A stretch of DNA of 64,000 nt. It comes from Voacanga thouarsii (Eukaryota > Streptophyta > Magnoliopsida > Gentianales > Apocynaceae). Under the pieces are notes generated by a model. The model had not been told where the DNA came from and ran no database searches. It saw only the letters and a list, made by a program, of their open reading frames with translations. The position numbers and the translations under genes are program-made. Location: positions 2,663,501 through 2,727,500 of the forward strand of contig JANUWF010001110.1 in assembly GCA_026120185.1 (NCBI GenBank), written 5' to 3'. Below, piece by piece: positions 23,251 through 34,065 of the stretch (position 1 is its first letter; each line of letters opens with the position of its first letter).

Positions 23251-24939
23251 AAGTATCAAGAACAAGTAGGCAAACACAAGGTTTTATCAATCACTCAATC
23301 AATTTCAAAACAATATCTTTAACGCTTTCTTCATTCAAGAACATAAAATACATGCTACTATATCTTTCACAACCAATGCAAGACTTGTGTTAGTGATAAA
23401 TGACTTAGTAGAACCATCACAATACTTAACAATATTCTCAAACCATTGGAAAGAATTTAGTTTAAAAAGAATATGCATTCCATAGGCTTACTCTTTGTAC
23501 ACTCTCTCCACTAATCCGAGACATATCATGGTTCTACTTAGATCAAGTAGGACTTTTAAGCTTGTAATGTAAGGCTAAAGGCTTATAATGTAGCTTATCA
23601 AACGAAGGATATAGGAAAATCAAAAATCAAAGAAAAACTGAGAGTTAGAAAGAGAAGGATAAACAAAATAAATCAATAATTCCCAACTCTTCTTGCTCTC
23701 CTATTCCAAGAATCAATCAAACCATAACCTTATTCAGCAATTCCAGCTCCACTCAAGTAAATCCTGCATTTTTTTCTCTTCTTTTTTTCTTTTTTTTTTC
23801 ATCAACTCTTTTTTTACAAGAACACTCAAATTTCCAGTAATGGTGTCAAGATTTAAGATGAACGTAATTTGTACAGTTCAATCACCATTCCTTTTGTGAT
23901 CTTTTCTTTTCTTCTTCACTCACTTATCTTTTCCTTCACTGCTCTCTTGTTTTCACTGCTGCTGTTGTTATTTTTCCGTTCTCAATTTCTTTCTTTCCAT
24001 TTTTTCTAGCTGTTTTTCCTTTATTATTTTTTCCCCAATCCCTCTATTCTTTTTCGTCACTTTCTTTGCTTCCTTTCCTCTTTTCAGCTCAACTAATTAT
24101 TGATCCATGACTGAAAGTAACAAGTCAAGCTCTTTATCCCAACTTTCTTCCTTAAAATTTTCTTACATATACTTTCATCCATCAAGAGCATAAAGATTTG
24201 AAAAATCATTCAAACTCTCATAAACAAGTAATGGACGAAATATTGTGACGGGTTTTAATGAAAGAAATCAACAATTTGGGCTCTAAATCGGTACTAGGGA
24301 TAATGTGACAATAGGTAGGCTCGAAAAGCTCAAACTATCCAAAGAAGGCTTATTACCGTCATCCCTAAGTTAAATCATGACTGTCTTTCTTATTTCGCCT
24401 TGAGTGGTATTCAAGTAAGTTCTAGAATGCTCCATAAATTTTAGTAGAAAAACAGGTTTAAGAACAATGCAAAGCATTAGATCAAGAACTACTTTGTCTA
24501 AGTGAGTGCAAAAAGTCATGCATAAGCTATAAATAATATAGAACATATGCTCTATATGTATAGAAGACTTGTCAACCAAATCACTCCCCCACACTGAAAC
24601 TGGACATTGTCCTCAATAGCCAAATAAATATAACAAGGAATAACCAAGGCCAATGGACCAAATATATAAAGGAGAAGAGATAAGAAAAATAAAATTCCAT
24701 TTGGTTGGCATTGTGCTGTACAAGATCTGAATACTTTTGAAGAATGAGGCATTGCAAAGTACCTAAAAAGAAAAAATACAAAATAGCACACCAAAGCATA
24801 AAAACTAGAAAAAAAAAATAAAGCAAAAACAAAAGAAAGAAAATAGTACAAATAAAGAAAACCAAAAACTAACTAGACAAAACATTAAAAGAGAAAGGAA
24901 AAGAAAAAAGAGGGAACGAGAAAATGTAGATGAGTATCA
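23251..24939 (-). other. Ath2 3' non-coding region with internal PPT-like motif
   Basis: No gene is recognised. At about 24583-24620 the minus strand reads ATTGAGGACAATGTCCAGTT then TCAGTGTGGGGGAGTGA, a second polypurine-tract-like motif ~1.37 kb from the real one. The stretch is strongly skewed, with poly-T/CT tracts on the plus strand (23760-24070). The hydrophobic frames at 24552-24865 come from T-rich sequence and are not accepted as an envelope segment. Confidence 0.6.
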
Positions 24940-26150
24940 TTAGTCCTCCTCATCATCATCATCCTCATCATCAGCAGCTGGTGTAGGGGTACTCGCACCA
25001 CCATGTGGCCCCAAAGAATGCTGTCGCAACTCGGCCAACTGCTGCTCCATAGTGGCTTGCCATCTCGCCATGTCATCCATAGTACCCTGCAAGCGTAGGA
25101 GCACCTTCATTTGCTGATCGAGTCACCCCAGTACGATAGTCTCAAAGTCAGTCCAGGCATAGGGCTAAGAACTACTAGCTCGTGCACGTGCTGGAGGTGG
25201 TGGTTGCTCTTCCTCTACTGTGGGTGGACTAACCTGCCTGAGATGATTGACCTCGAAGGGAGTTAGGCACTTCTTCAACTCCTGGCTGTACTTGTACCCG
25301 CAACTCATAAGAGTTTGCTTAGTGACCATATCATGCTCAGTGGTAGCCTCCATGAGTTCTTCTTCAAGACTTACACCAAAGGCTTTTAGAATCTTCATTA
25401 TAACCAAGGGAAAAATAAAGGCTTTTGTGGAGAGACGGTGATGAACAACTTCCTGAATAGATTGGATAATTAAGGGTGCAAGAGGGATAGGTAATGTGTT
25501 CATTATCTGATGCAAAATATAAGTGTCAATAAGCCTAGTTTTATTGAAACCACTAGCACGGGGTACAACATTGAACCCAAACATGTAGACTAGAGCTCGA
25601 AAGTTAGTTGCTAGATCATTGTTTGAATAGAAACTATTAGCTTGAAAGGCATTGTACCTATGTAATCCTAGGGTATCTCTAGTCCCTCTAACACCCCAAT
25701 TCGGGTCAGAAAGAATCTTTTGATTATTCACATCAATCCCTTGCCATGTATATCGTAAAAAACCTAGAGGAGGTTAGCTAATTGGTTTTGAGTGATGACA
25801 ATGGGAACTCCTTTCACTCTTGTTTCAATATGTGGAAGATGTTTATTGGCCTTATCCGTTATATTAGCATAGAATTCCTTCATAAGCACGGGACAATATT
25901 TCCTTTTCAATTGTACTATCGACCCCCATCCTAGCCTTCTAAACTTCATGCCCAATTTGAGTGCACGGTCTAAGGTGGGTGAGAAAGTACGCTCGATAAT
26001 AATCTTATTAGATGCTCTCCTACTATACCATTCCTCATAAGATGCATCAATAAAGTCAGTAGGTCGAAGGAACAAAGGATCAACAGAAGAAGGGGTTGAG
26101 GATGATGAAGTTCTCACCCTTTTAGAAGACTGACCCCTTGTTCTAGACAT
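24940..26150 (-). pseudogene. Ath2 second ORF: plant retrotransposon ORF (PF20167/Athila ORF-like)
   Basis: Minus strand, ~400 codons from the ATG at 26150 (MSRTRGQSSKRVRTSSSS, a basic Ser-rich start). The core resembles the 'putative plant transposon protein' domain often found in Athila-type elements: WGSIVQLKRKYCPVLMKEFY, LVYMFGFNVVP, FIFPLVIMKILKAFGVSLEEE. The tail has a Gln-rich likely coiled coil (MEQQLAELRQH) and an acidic end (DDEDDDDEED) at a TAA at 24940-24942. It is broken by a TAG and frameshift near 25735-25765 and by further stops near 25165. Function unknown. Its place, between gag and the internal PPT-like motif, is where Ath1 has pol. The family assignment is from memory of its wording. 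Confidence 0.65.
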
Positions 26151-27215
26151 GGTCAAGTAAGGAATGGGGGGAAATAGGAAGAGAGAACAATTGAGCTCCA
26201 ATACCTTAAAACAGGGCCACTACCCTTTCAAAGATATTCCTCCCATCTCAGGCAACCCTCTACCAGTCTCACAATCCACAACACCCCAACTCCTTTAATA
26301 TATATCACCTCCAATCAATTCAATCAATCACAACCTGCAATAATACATGTAAAGTTCCCTGTGAAGCATAAACGTGTGGAATATTGTTAATGCATGCAAA
26401 TGATTATGTTAATAAAAGCATTATCATGGCATTAAACAACAATTCAAGTTTCATAGATAGTCATTATGCAATCATCATCAATAGCCATACTTCTAATCTT
26501 AACTATATGCACGAAGCCCCTAATAATCATATGCATGGATCAAGCATGAAAGAACCATTAACTCCTAATCTAGTCCAACTCATGAAGCTCAAGGAGTAAT
26601 GCACAATTTAATTATAGCAGACATAATTCCCAATTTTCAGCCAAAACTGTCCCTAGAAGTAGAAAAAAATCATCTCCATCATTTTAACCGTAGGAATGAA
26701 ATAAAAATCATACATTTTTATGGTCTTATATGCATGGGCAAGCAAAAGATGCAAGCTTTTTGTAGAAATCTAAGCTCTTTTCTTGTGGATTGAATATGAT
26801 GGTGTTATAAAAAATTGAAGATGTTGAGGTTTTTCATCCGTAGGATCATCAAAAGAGAAGTCAATAGATGTTATAGAAGTGTTTAGGAATTGAAAAATCA
26901 AATTTTGGGCAGTGGGGGATGTGAAGCCGGTGCGGGCTTGAGAGAATTTGAGAGGGAGATTAAAGAATTTGAAGAAAAGGTGACCAAAATGGCCCTTATA
27001 TCGTGCTTCACCTGACAGGAACTGACGCCGGTCTGAGGTCTTGGAGCCGATGCCGGCTTGGTTCTGTCCGGGTTTCTCTTTTTTTTTTTTTTAATTAAAG
27101 TGCAGAAAACACAACCATGCTGAATAATGCACTTGAATTAAAAAGTAATTGAAACGACATGAATAAAAATTGTCTCAATCATGAAAACTTGAAAGTAAAG
27201 AAAAGTAAAACTGCT
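26151..27215 (-). other. Ath2 intergenic spacer between gag and second ORF
   Basis: About 1.06 kb with no recognisable coding sequence. Short plus-strand frames at 26384-26793 resemble nothing. A GC-rich island at 27012-27070 carries words (GACGCCGGTC, GATGCCGGC, TTCTGTCCGGG) like those of the Ath2 LTR islands, but on the opposite strand. A T-tract lies at 27077-27092. Confidence 0.6.
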
Positions 27216-28487
27216 TCAATGTTTCCCACGACTATGATCCCGTGGATTTTCCTCAGTATTCTCCGATAATGTCCCTGCTTGACGATCTCCTAAAAGTTTG
27301 GCTAGTTGGCCAATTTGGTTCTCCAAATTGCACATGGAAGCCTCTAAGTTCCTTGTTGTTGCATCGACTCCTTGAAACTTAGTCTCTGTGATACTTACCA
27401 ATTGGCCAATTAACTCTTCTAATGGTTATTTTGGAGGTGCTGCAGTATTAGTCATGGGGTTTTAGTTCCTTTGATTTCCTCCAAAATTGAAAGACTCTTG
27501 CCTAGGTTGATTCCTATTACTCCAAGAGAAATTAGGGTTATTTCGCCAACTAGGATTATAGGTAGAGTTATAAGGATTGTTACCTAGCCGGACATTACCT
27601 GCAAAGGCTGCTTGTTCCAACGTTTCTTAGAGTGACCCCATATTTTAGCATTCATGATTAGGGTGTCCTTCTCCATAGAAATCACAACTCACGTTTAAAA
27701 CCTGGTCTTGAGACATCACCATCTGTTCCATCTTTTAGGTTAAGGCATCCACCTTAGCCTCTACTGCTGCCACAGCATCCACTTTGTGTATTCCTTGCAC
27801 ACGAGCTCTAGACCTTGCACTTCCCCACGAATAGTTATTAGAAGCCAAATTTTCAATAAGCTCAAATACCTGTTCTAGGGTCTTATGATTGATGGAATCC
27901 CCTGCAAAAGAGTCCACCACTTGCCGTGTTGCGAACGTGAGGCCATTAAAAAATATAAGCATCTGCATTCCCAGCTCAAATCCGTGGTGTGGGCATTTTC
28001 TTAACATCTCCTTAAATCTCTCCCAACTTTCATATAAAGGCTCAGAATCTAATTGTTGGAAGGCAAAGATTTCATTCCAAAGTTTGGTTGTCCTAGCTGG
28101 AGGAAAATATTTGGCCAAAAACTTTTCAGCTAGGGCATTTCAAGTTGTGATGGAACTTGTAGGTAAAGACTTTAACCAAGATTTAACTTTATCTCTCAAG
28201 GAAAAAGGAAAAAGTCTTAACTTTATGACATCCTCCGAAACACCATTCATTTTGAAAGTATAACAAATCTCAAGAAAACTAGCTAAGTGAGCATTGGGAT
28301 CTTCTTCAGGTAGCCTGTCAAATTGAACTATATTTTGCACCATTTGGATAATGCTGAGCTTTATTTTGAAATTATTTGTATCTATCCTAGGTCTAGTGAT
28401 ACACAAGCCTGTGCTTGAGATTGCGGGTTTTACAAAGTCATCCATAACCCTCATATCATTCCCAGCATTGTTTTGAGCACCATCCAT
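27216..28487 (-). pseudogene. Ath2 gag pseudogene
   Basis: Minus strand from the ATG at 28487 (MDGAQNNAGNDMRVMDD). The capsid domain has IQFDRLPEEDPNAHLASFLE and LFPFSLRDKVKSWLKSLP, the Retrotrans_gag signature. It continues after a frameshift near 28130 with WNEIFAFQQLDSEPLYESWERFKEML and CPHHGFELGMQMLIFFNGL. A single damaged knuckle reads CDFYGEGHPNHEC (second Cys to Tyr), followed by an Asn-rich segment and the C-terminal NLENQIGQLAKLLGDRQ. There are stops around 27730 and 27460 and the frame ends at 27216. It is related to the Ath1 Gag tail. Confidence 0.85.
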
Positions 28488-28834
28488 CTCGATGATTAAG
28501 TTCCTTTGAATTGTCTGGTGAATTTTTTATAGTGTCCTTTCAATTTCAGGATCAAAATCGACTATCTCGCCTTCAGATTTTTGGGTCATGTACCAAGGAT
28601 AACACCTAAGAAAACAAGAAGTAAGTTAGATAACAGAATTAATGATAAAAACGAACTTAAAAGCAAATTACAAAGTTAGTAGGTTAGGTTAGGGTACAAT
28701 GGTGTACAAGAATATATGAAATACACAAAATAGCACCTTTTTTGCAGAAAGAACAATTATACATAATTTATATATTTACATATTCACATATTCACATGGT
28801 TAAATCAACAAAATCTAAGCTTTCATGCTATTGT

Positions 28835-28852
28835 TCCCCGGCAACGGCGCCA
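28835..28852 (-). other. Ath2 primer-binding site (tRNA-Asp type)
   Basis: The minus strand reads TGGCGCCGTTGCCGGGGA, 18 bases as used by Athila-type elements to anneal tRNA-Asp. It is 6 bp inside the 5' LTR. The leader from here to gag (28488-28834) holds no gene. Confidence 0.92.
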
Positions 28853-28858
28853 AAAACT

Positions 28859-30358
28859 TGATGTGTCTTGATTTGGATATAAAAATCATACAAAAACTAA
28901 GCACATTCCCAATCAAGTTTAAATTAAAATGTTCAACCCAAATGACATATATGAGTAAGCGTACTCATCATTAACCGAGCATAGGGTTCAAACGAGTATT
29001 GATCCTCAAGGAACAAGTAGACATTAATTACATTTTTTTCATTGTTTAACCGACTCAATAAATAGAAAAAGAAATAAAATAAAATAAAAATATATGCATG
29101 TCAATGATGGAAAATTATGTAACTCAAGCCATTGGTTAGACAACCAAAATCTTAAAGTATCCAATCTTTATCACAACCAATTATTCCATTGGCATCATGA
29201 AGGATTAAAATAGACTCACTTCGTTTCCAATCCATGAATCCATATCTTCTAGGTAACTTAGCATCACATTCCTGTCTTAACTAGTCTTACCCAAAAGATG
29301 TATTAAACACACTCCTTTGATTAAATTTCCATTCCTAGCAAACTTAAACATGAAATTAACCAATGAATCCATTCCTAACAAACATCAATTAACCTTTAAT
29401 TACCTTATTCTTAGCAATTAACCTCTTTTCCAAATAAGTTAAGAGACAACAAATATGAAATCAATAAATTGAAACCACCATCAACCCCTTTTCCAAGCAA
29501 GTCAATAGAACTTAACAATCAACCAATCTCGTAATCAATCTAAGTAATTAAATACCAAGAAGAACAACCAATTAATCAAAGAGATCAAATATCTCTAAAT
29601 ATTATGAATCTCTAAAATAATGCTAAATTACAACAAAGCAATTAACATATCATTATTCAAGAAAAAGAAAACAAAGTAAAAGAAAGCACTCATAGACAAG
29701 CCTCGTTCTTTTTCCTTGAAGACCTTCTTGCACAACCTTCCTTGAACTTAAAGAATTCCTTATTTGATTGAGTTATTTTCTATGATGATCAATGAATTTT
29801 CACCCTTTTTCCTTGTGTTTTTCATCTATTCATAGGCTTAGGAAGTGCCTAAACTCGTAGGTACAGTGTTCTTGGCCGAGTAGAAGTTGGAAGATACTAG
29901 AACTCCACAGATTACCAAAAACCGCGTAGAAAAAATCAAGCACTGCCATATCTTCAGCGCACAGCCGAGGCCAGTTGTGTTCTGCTTCTCTACTTGTTCG
30001 CCGATTTTTCTCCGAATTTTGCACCATGAAGACCAGAATGCAACCAGCACCGCCTTGATTCTTAGAGCCGGCGTCGGTTCCCCTCTGTTTTGCTCTGTTT
30101 TAACTATTTTTCATCGCTTCGAAGTTCATTTTAACAGTGCATGGCCAGCACCGATTCTAGAGCCCTAGCCGACGCCGCCTCTCCTCTATTTTGCGACATT
30201 TTTGTTTCGTTTTACCCTAAAAATCTGTAATAATGAATAAAATACCTTTCCAATGATAAAAACTCAAATATAAAGGAATATGATTAGTTATTGAGCAAAA
30301 TGTATCACAAAAGAACCTCAAATAACTAGGAAAAACATAACTAATTTAGCCCCTATCA
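28859..30358 (-). repeat. Ath2 5' LTR (1500 bp)
   Basis: The plus-strand ends are TGATGTGTCTTG and CCCCTATCA. It is followed by target copy GTCAG. It pairs with 21690-23213. GC-rich islands lie around 30067-30090 (GCCGGCGTCGGTTCC) and 30145-30180. The frame at 29887-30168 is LTR sequence, not a gene. Confidence 0.92.
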
Positions 30359-30505
30359 GTCAGTTTTCCTAAAAGTCAAATTAATTATATTAAAGATAAT
30401 AGTGATAGGGTTAACTATTATTGGATTTAATATGAGGATAAAGTGCACAAATTATTTTTGTTTTTCCACAAATTGAGATTTTTTTTATTTTTCATTTTTT
30501 CAAAA

Positions 30506-31310
30506 ATGGTTGATGGAGGTTCTGTTAGTCCTTTGGCATTTATTCTCCTAGAGAATAAGTTACCGGTTCCAAATTATATGGACCAGAAAAGAAACTTGGC
30601 CATAATACTCACTGCCGAGGAGTATAAGTATGTCCTGTACGAAACCTGCCCTGCTATCGGGGAAGGTTCCATCGTTAATGAGTGCAATGCTAAGAATGCA
30701 TGGAAGAAGGCCAACGAGATGGCTTATTGCTACATGTTAGTCTCTATGTCAATGTGCTCCAATCCAAACACGAGCACATGGCTATTGCATATGACATTAG
30801 CTAGTCATTAGCCACAATGTTCACTGATAAGAGCCGGCTTGTAAAGCAGGATGTTCTTAGGATGATCATAAATTCTAAGATGGCTGAGGGAGCATCAGTC
30901 AGAGTACATATGCTCAAAGTAATTGTTGCTTTCGAGAAAGCGAAAGTCTTCGGAGCTGTTATTGACCCCCGAGAGCTAAGTGGGCATGGTTCTCGAATCT
31001 CTATCAGGCTCTTTTACTTAGTTCAAGTTAAATAACATGAACAAGTTAAACATGAGTTTAACTGAGTTAGTGAAAGAGCTTCAAGTAGTGGAGAAGGTGA
31101 TGAAGCCACAGTCCAAGGCTATGATTGCTATGGCTTCTTCTTCCAAAACTGGACCCAAGCCTAATAAGTTCAAAAAGAAGAAAAGAAATGTAGTAGCCCA
31201 GTCCAAGAACCTGCCCAACAAGCCAAAGGCCAAGTGCGGGTAGAAGGGATACTAGAAAAAGGAGCGTCCAGAGCTTCAGGCCAAGAAAAACCCTATAGGT
31301 ATTGTTCTCT
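30506..31310 (+). pseudogene. CopA1 gag pseudogene
   Basis: It starts MVDGGSVSPLAFILLENKLP, the common Angela/Tork Gag N-terminus, and continues NYMDQKRNLAIILTAEEYKY, WKKANEMAYCYMLVSM and MAEGASVRVHMLKVI. The zinc-knuckle region reads C-G-stop-K-G-Y-stop-K-K (31233-31260). TAG stops at 31019-31021, 31241-31243 and 31253-31255 are at the same codons as in CopA2. Other stops and frameshifts lie near 30809 and 30970. Confidence 0.88.
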
Positions 31311-32500
31311 ATCTAGAGTTAGTTTCAATAGTTAGATCAACTTCCATTTGGATTGTTGATTCTGGAGCCACTAATCATATTTGTAACTCCTTACAATGGT
31401 TTAGGAAGATAAAAAGACTCCAGAAAGGCGAGCATAGACTACGAGCAGGAAAAAGAGCACAACTATGGGCCCTTACAGTGGGAGAATTGGATCTTGTTTT
31501 TTTTTTTTTTATTGTAATAGAGTAGTTATTTTGAAGGATATTTCATATGTACCTATATTTACACAGAATTTGGTTTCAGTTGCAAAACTTATAAATCAGG
31601 GATATTCTGCTTCTTTCCATTCTGGTATTACTATTAATAGAAATGGAAAAGTTCTTTATTCTGGTCATATGTATGGAAACTTATTCTTCTTAAATCCTAC
31701 AAATAATCAAATAAATAATGTTCAATCTGAACCTTTAAATTGGACGAGAGAGACCAATGTTAATGACTCATATCTTTAGCTTCTAAGGTTGGGTCATATT
31801 AACTCAACCAGGATTCAGAGGTTAATCCATGATGGGCCTTTAGGCTCATTAAGATTGGAAAGTTGGCCTTAGTGTGAATCCTGCCTTATTGAAAAAATGA
31901 CCAAAAGGTCATTCACCCAATAGGATGATAGAGCCAAAGAGATATTGGGTCTTGTTCACACTGATATGTGTAGTCCTTTGTCTACGCTAGCTTGAGGAGG
32001 TTTTTAGTACTTCATCACTTTCACGGATGATTGTACAAGGTTTAGTTACGTCTACTTGATGAGGTGTAAGTATGACTCTTTTAACAAGTTCAAAAAGTTT
32101 AAGGCTGAAATGGAGTGTCAGACAGGTAAACTGATCAAAACCTTACGATTGGATCGTGGTGGAGAGTACCTCCTCGGTGAATTCAAGAATTACATCGTAC
32201 ATCATGGGCTAGTATCCCAACTCTCTGCATCGGGGACACCCCAGCTGAATGGAGTAGCTGAGAGAAGTAATAGGACATTGATGGAAATGGTCAGATGAAT
32301 GATATCTCATGCTAATCTTCTAGTTTCTTTTTAAGGATATGCCCTAGAAATAGCGGCATACATTCTGAATTTAGTGCCTTCCAAGTCAATTCCTAGGATG
32401 CCCAATGAGATGTGGACTGGGCGTAAGCCAAGTCTGAATTATCTCAGGATATAGGGCTGTTCAACTTATGTACTGATCAAGGAAGATAAGTTAGAACCAA
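31311..32500 (+). pseudogene. CopA1 protease and integrase pseudogene
   Basis: The protease keeps the motif WIVDSGATNHICN (about 31348). A T-tract at 31498-31511 disrupts the frame. GAG-pre-integrase (LRLGHINSTRIQRL ... CESC) and the integrase core follow: VHTDMC, FTDDCTRFSYVYLM, LRLDRGGEYLL (second Asp) and NGVAERSNRTLMEM (Glu), so the DDE triad is readable. Stops at the Trp before the LRLGH motif, in SWP-stop-CESC, near 31921, 31994, 32006 and 32297 make it non-coding. Most are TAG at expected Trp or Gln codons. Confidence 0.85.
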
Positions 32501-34065
32501 GATTGAGGTTATGCTATTTTGTTGGGTATCCAAAAGGGACAAAAGGAGGTTACTTTTATCATCCCAATGAACAGAAAGTACGGGTAAGTACTAATGCTAG
32601 ATACTTAAAGGATGATCAAAGTACTTCCACTAAAAGTTCAATGAGGTTGGAACTCGAGAAGAAGTTATCTTCGGAATCAACTCCTTCAGACCCAATTGTA
32701 GAACAAGAAGAGGCACAACCTCAAGAACCTGTACAAATAAAGCCGCGTTGTAGTGGGAGGGTATCTAGGGTTCCAGAAAGATGGACTGGAGAGGATTTTG
32801 ATCTGGTCTCTGACCATAAGGAACAGGATCCCACTACATGCGAGAAGGCTATTGTTGATGCCAATGCAAATCTATGTTATGAAGCAATGAAAGTCGAGAT
32901 TAAGTTTATGTACTTCAGTCAGGTTTGGGATCTTATAGCTTCACCGGAAAGGATAAAACCTATTGGCTGTAAGTGGGTATACAAGAGGAAGATGAGAGCG
33001 GATGGGAAGGTGGAAACCTTCAATGCTAGGCTTGTGGCAAAAGGATATACTTAGAAAGAGGGAATCAACTATGAGGAAACATTTTCCCTGGTAGCCATGC
33101 TTAAGTCCATCTATATCCTTCTTGCCATTTCATTTCATTATAACTACGAGATATGGCAAATGGATATCAAGACGGTATTTTTAATGGCCATATTAGTGAA
33201 GACATCTATATGTCCCAACCGAAAGATTTTATTACTAAAGGCCAGGAATATATGATTTGCAAGCTTAAGAAGTCCATTCATAGACTCAAGCAAGCATCTG
33301 GAGCAAGGAACATTCACTTTGACTAGACTGTAAAGTCTTATAATTTCATTCAAAACGAAGATGAACCATGTGTGCATAGAAAATTAGAAGGCATAAATAT
33401 GATATTTCTTGTCCTATATATGGATGACATTCTACTTATTGGGGATGATGTAAGGACATTGTCATCTAGTAAGGTTTGGTTGTCTAATCAATTTAGTATA
33501 AAGGACTTGGAAGGAGCCAGTTATATTCTTGGGATTAAGCTTCTTGAAAATAGGAAGCAGAGAATATTAGGGTTATTCCAAGTGGCATACATTGACAAGA
33601 TGATGGCTAAGTTCAGCATGGACTTATGCAAGGGAGCTCTAATCCCTTGTAGACATAGGTTGTCATTTTGTTCAAAGTACTGTCTTAAGTCCTAAGAAGA
33701 AAAAGATAGAATGAGTAAGATTCCCTACACTTCGGTTATGGGAAGTTTCATGTACGCCATGCTATACACTAGGCCAGATATCTGCTTTGTCGTAGGCATA
33801 GTTAGCAGATATCAGTCAAACCCTAAGGAGGTTTATTGGCAAGCAGTAAAGCATATTCTCAAGTACCTCAAAGGTACGAGAGATTATATGCTGGTTTACA
33901 GGGTTGATGACTTAGTTCCTACAAGATACACAGACTCAGACTTCCAGGCAAATAAGGATAAGAGAAAATCCACTAGTAGATATGTCTTCACCTTTTCTGG
34001 AGAAGCTATTTCATGAAGGAGTATCAAGTAATCTTGCATTGTTAACTCAACTATGGAAGCAATCA
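32501..34065 (+). pseudogene. CopA1 reverse transcriptase and truncated RNase H
   Basis: The integrase C-terminal tail (YFVGYPKGTKGGYFYHP) leads into RT: PIGCKWVYKRKMRADGKVE, ARLVAKGYT-stop, then frameshifts, and a catalytic LYMDDILLIGDD at about 33415. The connection region (YILGIKLL, YIDKMMAKFSMD) and an RNase H-like part (YTDSDFQANKDKRKSTSRYVF, about 33928) follow. The sequence stops abruptly after NSTME and is fused to the 3' LTR at about 34065, losing the last ~150 codons and the polypurine tract. Confidence 0.87.

Larger units (their letters stand above)
21690..30358 (-). mobile_element. Ath2: non-autonomous Athila-like element without pol
   Basis: A complete 8669-bp insertion on the minus strand, with LTRs at 28859-30358 (5') and 21690-23213 (3') and a perfect GTCAG duplication (21685-21689 and 30359-30363). 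It has a tRNA-Asp-type primer site and a polypurine tract. Between the LTRs (~5.6 kb) are a broken gag and a second ORF; no protease, RT, RNase H or integrase is visible. It would have depended on enzymes from an Athila-like relative such as Ath1. It lies in the CopA1 leader. Confidence 0.92.
20135..30505 (+). other. CopA1 leader, split by Ath2
   Basis: About 1.7 kb of leader: 20135-21684 plus 30364-30505, with the GTCAG target copies at the join. It contains a GC-rich patch with hairpin words (GCTTCC-TCGC-GGAAGC, around 20585 and 20645), a T-tract, and a 3' half (about 21345-21680) closely similar to the leaders of CopA2 and CopB. Overlapping short frames at 20349-20780 on both strands lie in the GC patch and T-tract and are not supported as genes. 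Confidence 0.7.

Noticed and set aside
24552..24865. Hydrophobic minus-strand frames suggesting an envelope-like membrane protein in Ath2
   Set aside because: The hydrophobicity comes from T-rich nucleotide sequence coding Phe/Leu in two frames at once. No signal or cleavage motifs are seen, and the end runs into the PPT-like motif.
33144..33377. Minus-strand frames opposite copia RT (also 53311-53511 and 54180-54530)
   Set aside because: Antisense shadows of conserved RT and RNase H codons.
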